The notes beneath the pieces were generated by a model, which saw only the letters and a list, made by a program, of their open reading frames with translations, was not told the DNA's origin and made no database searches. Shown one piece after another: positions 5,554 through 5,869 of a DNA stretch of 5,869 nt; position 1 is the stretch's first letter; each line of letters starts with the position of its first letter. The stretch is from Limnochordia bacterium (GTDB taxonomy: Bacteria; Bacillota; Limnochordia; Darwinibacteriales; B1SED10-159). A program made the position numbers and the translations under genes. The stretch lies in the NCBI GenBank assembly GCA_007132255.1, contig SLOZ01000503.1, forward strand, positions 1-5,869. Reading direction: 5' to 3'.

Positions 5554-5869
5554 TCAGGTTTGGATCTCGGGCCGGGGCAGCCCAAGATAGTCATAACCTG
5601 GGCCGGTAACCATCCGACCACGCGACGTTCGCTGGAGAAAACCCAACTGCATCAAATAAGGTTCATAGACATCTTCGATCGTAGCTGCTTCTTCCCCAAT
5701 GGATGCCGCTAACGTATCAACGCCCACAGGACCCCCGGAGTACGTATAAATAATCGTTTCTAATAAGCGCCGATCCACGGGATCCAAACCGCGTCCGTCA
5801 ATGTCAAACAGCGCCAGAGCATCGACGGCCGTCGGATGCGTAATACAGTTATCGGCATGAACTTGGGCA
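5554..5869 (-). CDS. ruvB: Holliday junction branch migration ATPase RuvB, C-terminal part (5' end beyond the window)
   Basis: RuvB is the AAA+ hexameric motor that, with RuvA, drives branch migration of Holliday junctions before RuvC cuts them. Only the last 104 residues are visible, from the end of the AAA+ lid region into the C-terminal winged-helix DNA-binding domain. The frame is open to the window edge, with no start codon required inside it. Family landmarks are CITHPTAVDALALFDID (the small-domain end), GLDPVDRRLLETII, GGPVGVDTLAASIGE, TIEDVYEPYLMQLGFLQRT and SRGRMVT, then YDYLGL near the end. The QRT-RGR segment is the conserved DNA-contacting wing region. The Walker motifs lie outside the window and cannot be checked. 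The stop is TGA at 5554. recO follows in the same direction, forming a recombination and repair pair. Confidence 0.97.
   Translation of the reverse strand, partial: AQVHADNCITHPTAVDALALFDIDGRGLDPVDRRLLETIIYTYSGGPVGVDTLAASIGEEAATIEDVYEPYLMQLGFLQRTSRGRMVTGPGYDYLGLPRPEIQT

Noticed and set aside
1..5869. Mobile elements, CRISPR arrays, tRNA or rRNA genes, and novel defence or toxin systems
   Set aside because: No terminal repeats, transposase-like frames, repeat-spacer pattern or tRNA-like cloverleaf was seen. Nearly all the sequence is taken by five core genes and two regulatory gaps.

Overview
The window looks like a chromosomal housekeeping block from a Gram-positive, probably anaerobic member of the Bacillota (Clostridia or Negativicutes type). 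The pointers are: a two-subunit glycyl-tRNA synthetase (glyQ-glyS) controlled by a T-box leader, strong AGGAGG ribosome binding sites, GTG and TTG starts, a pyruvate phosphate dikinase closest in my memory to the clostridial enzyme, and a sigma-H-like promoter. Base composition is near 50% GC by eye. I cannot name the genus.

All five genes lie on the minus strand, so transcription runs from high to low coordinates. From the right edge: the 3' end of ruvB (Holliday junction motor, cut by the window edge), a 100-bp gap, recO (recombination mediator), a 345-bp control region, glyQ and glyS (overlapping by one base), a 178-bp control region, then the 5' part of ppdK, cut by the left edge. ruvB and recO form a DNA repair pair. 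No convincing promoter or terminator separates them, so they may be co-transcribed.

The 345-bp region ahead of glyQ is fully readable. It has a near-consensus promoter (TTGACA, 17 bp, TATATT), a T-box leader with a GGC (Gly) specifier, the 15-base T-box motif with a UGGA bulge matching a tRNA-Gly UCCA end, an intrinsic terminator whose 5' arm is shared with the antiterminator, and a strong ribosome binding site before a GTG start. glyQS expression is therefore expected to rise when uncharged tRNA-Gly accumulates.

The 178-bp region ahead of ppdK carries a 16-base dyad inside a sequence that fits the sigma-H promoter consensus, followed by a 5'-UTR hairpin and an AGGAGG site. The CcpN-type regulator and PPDK regulatory kinase/phosphorylase genes that often sit between glyS and ppdK in related genomes are absent here. 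This is an ordinary core region. I found no mobile element, CRISPR array, tRNA, rRNA or new system; the interest lies in the two regulatory regions.
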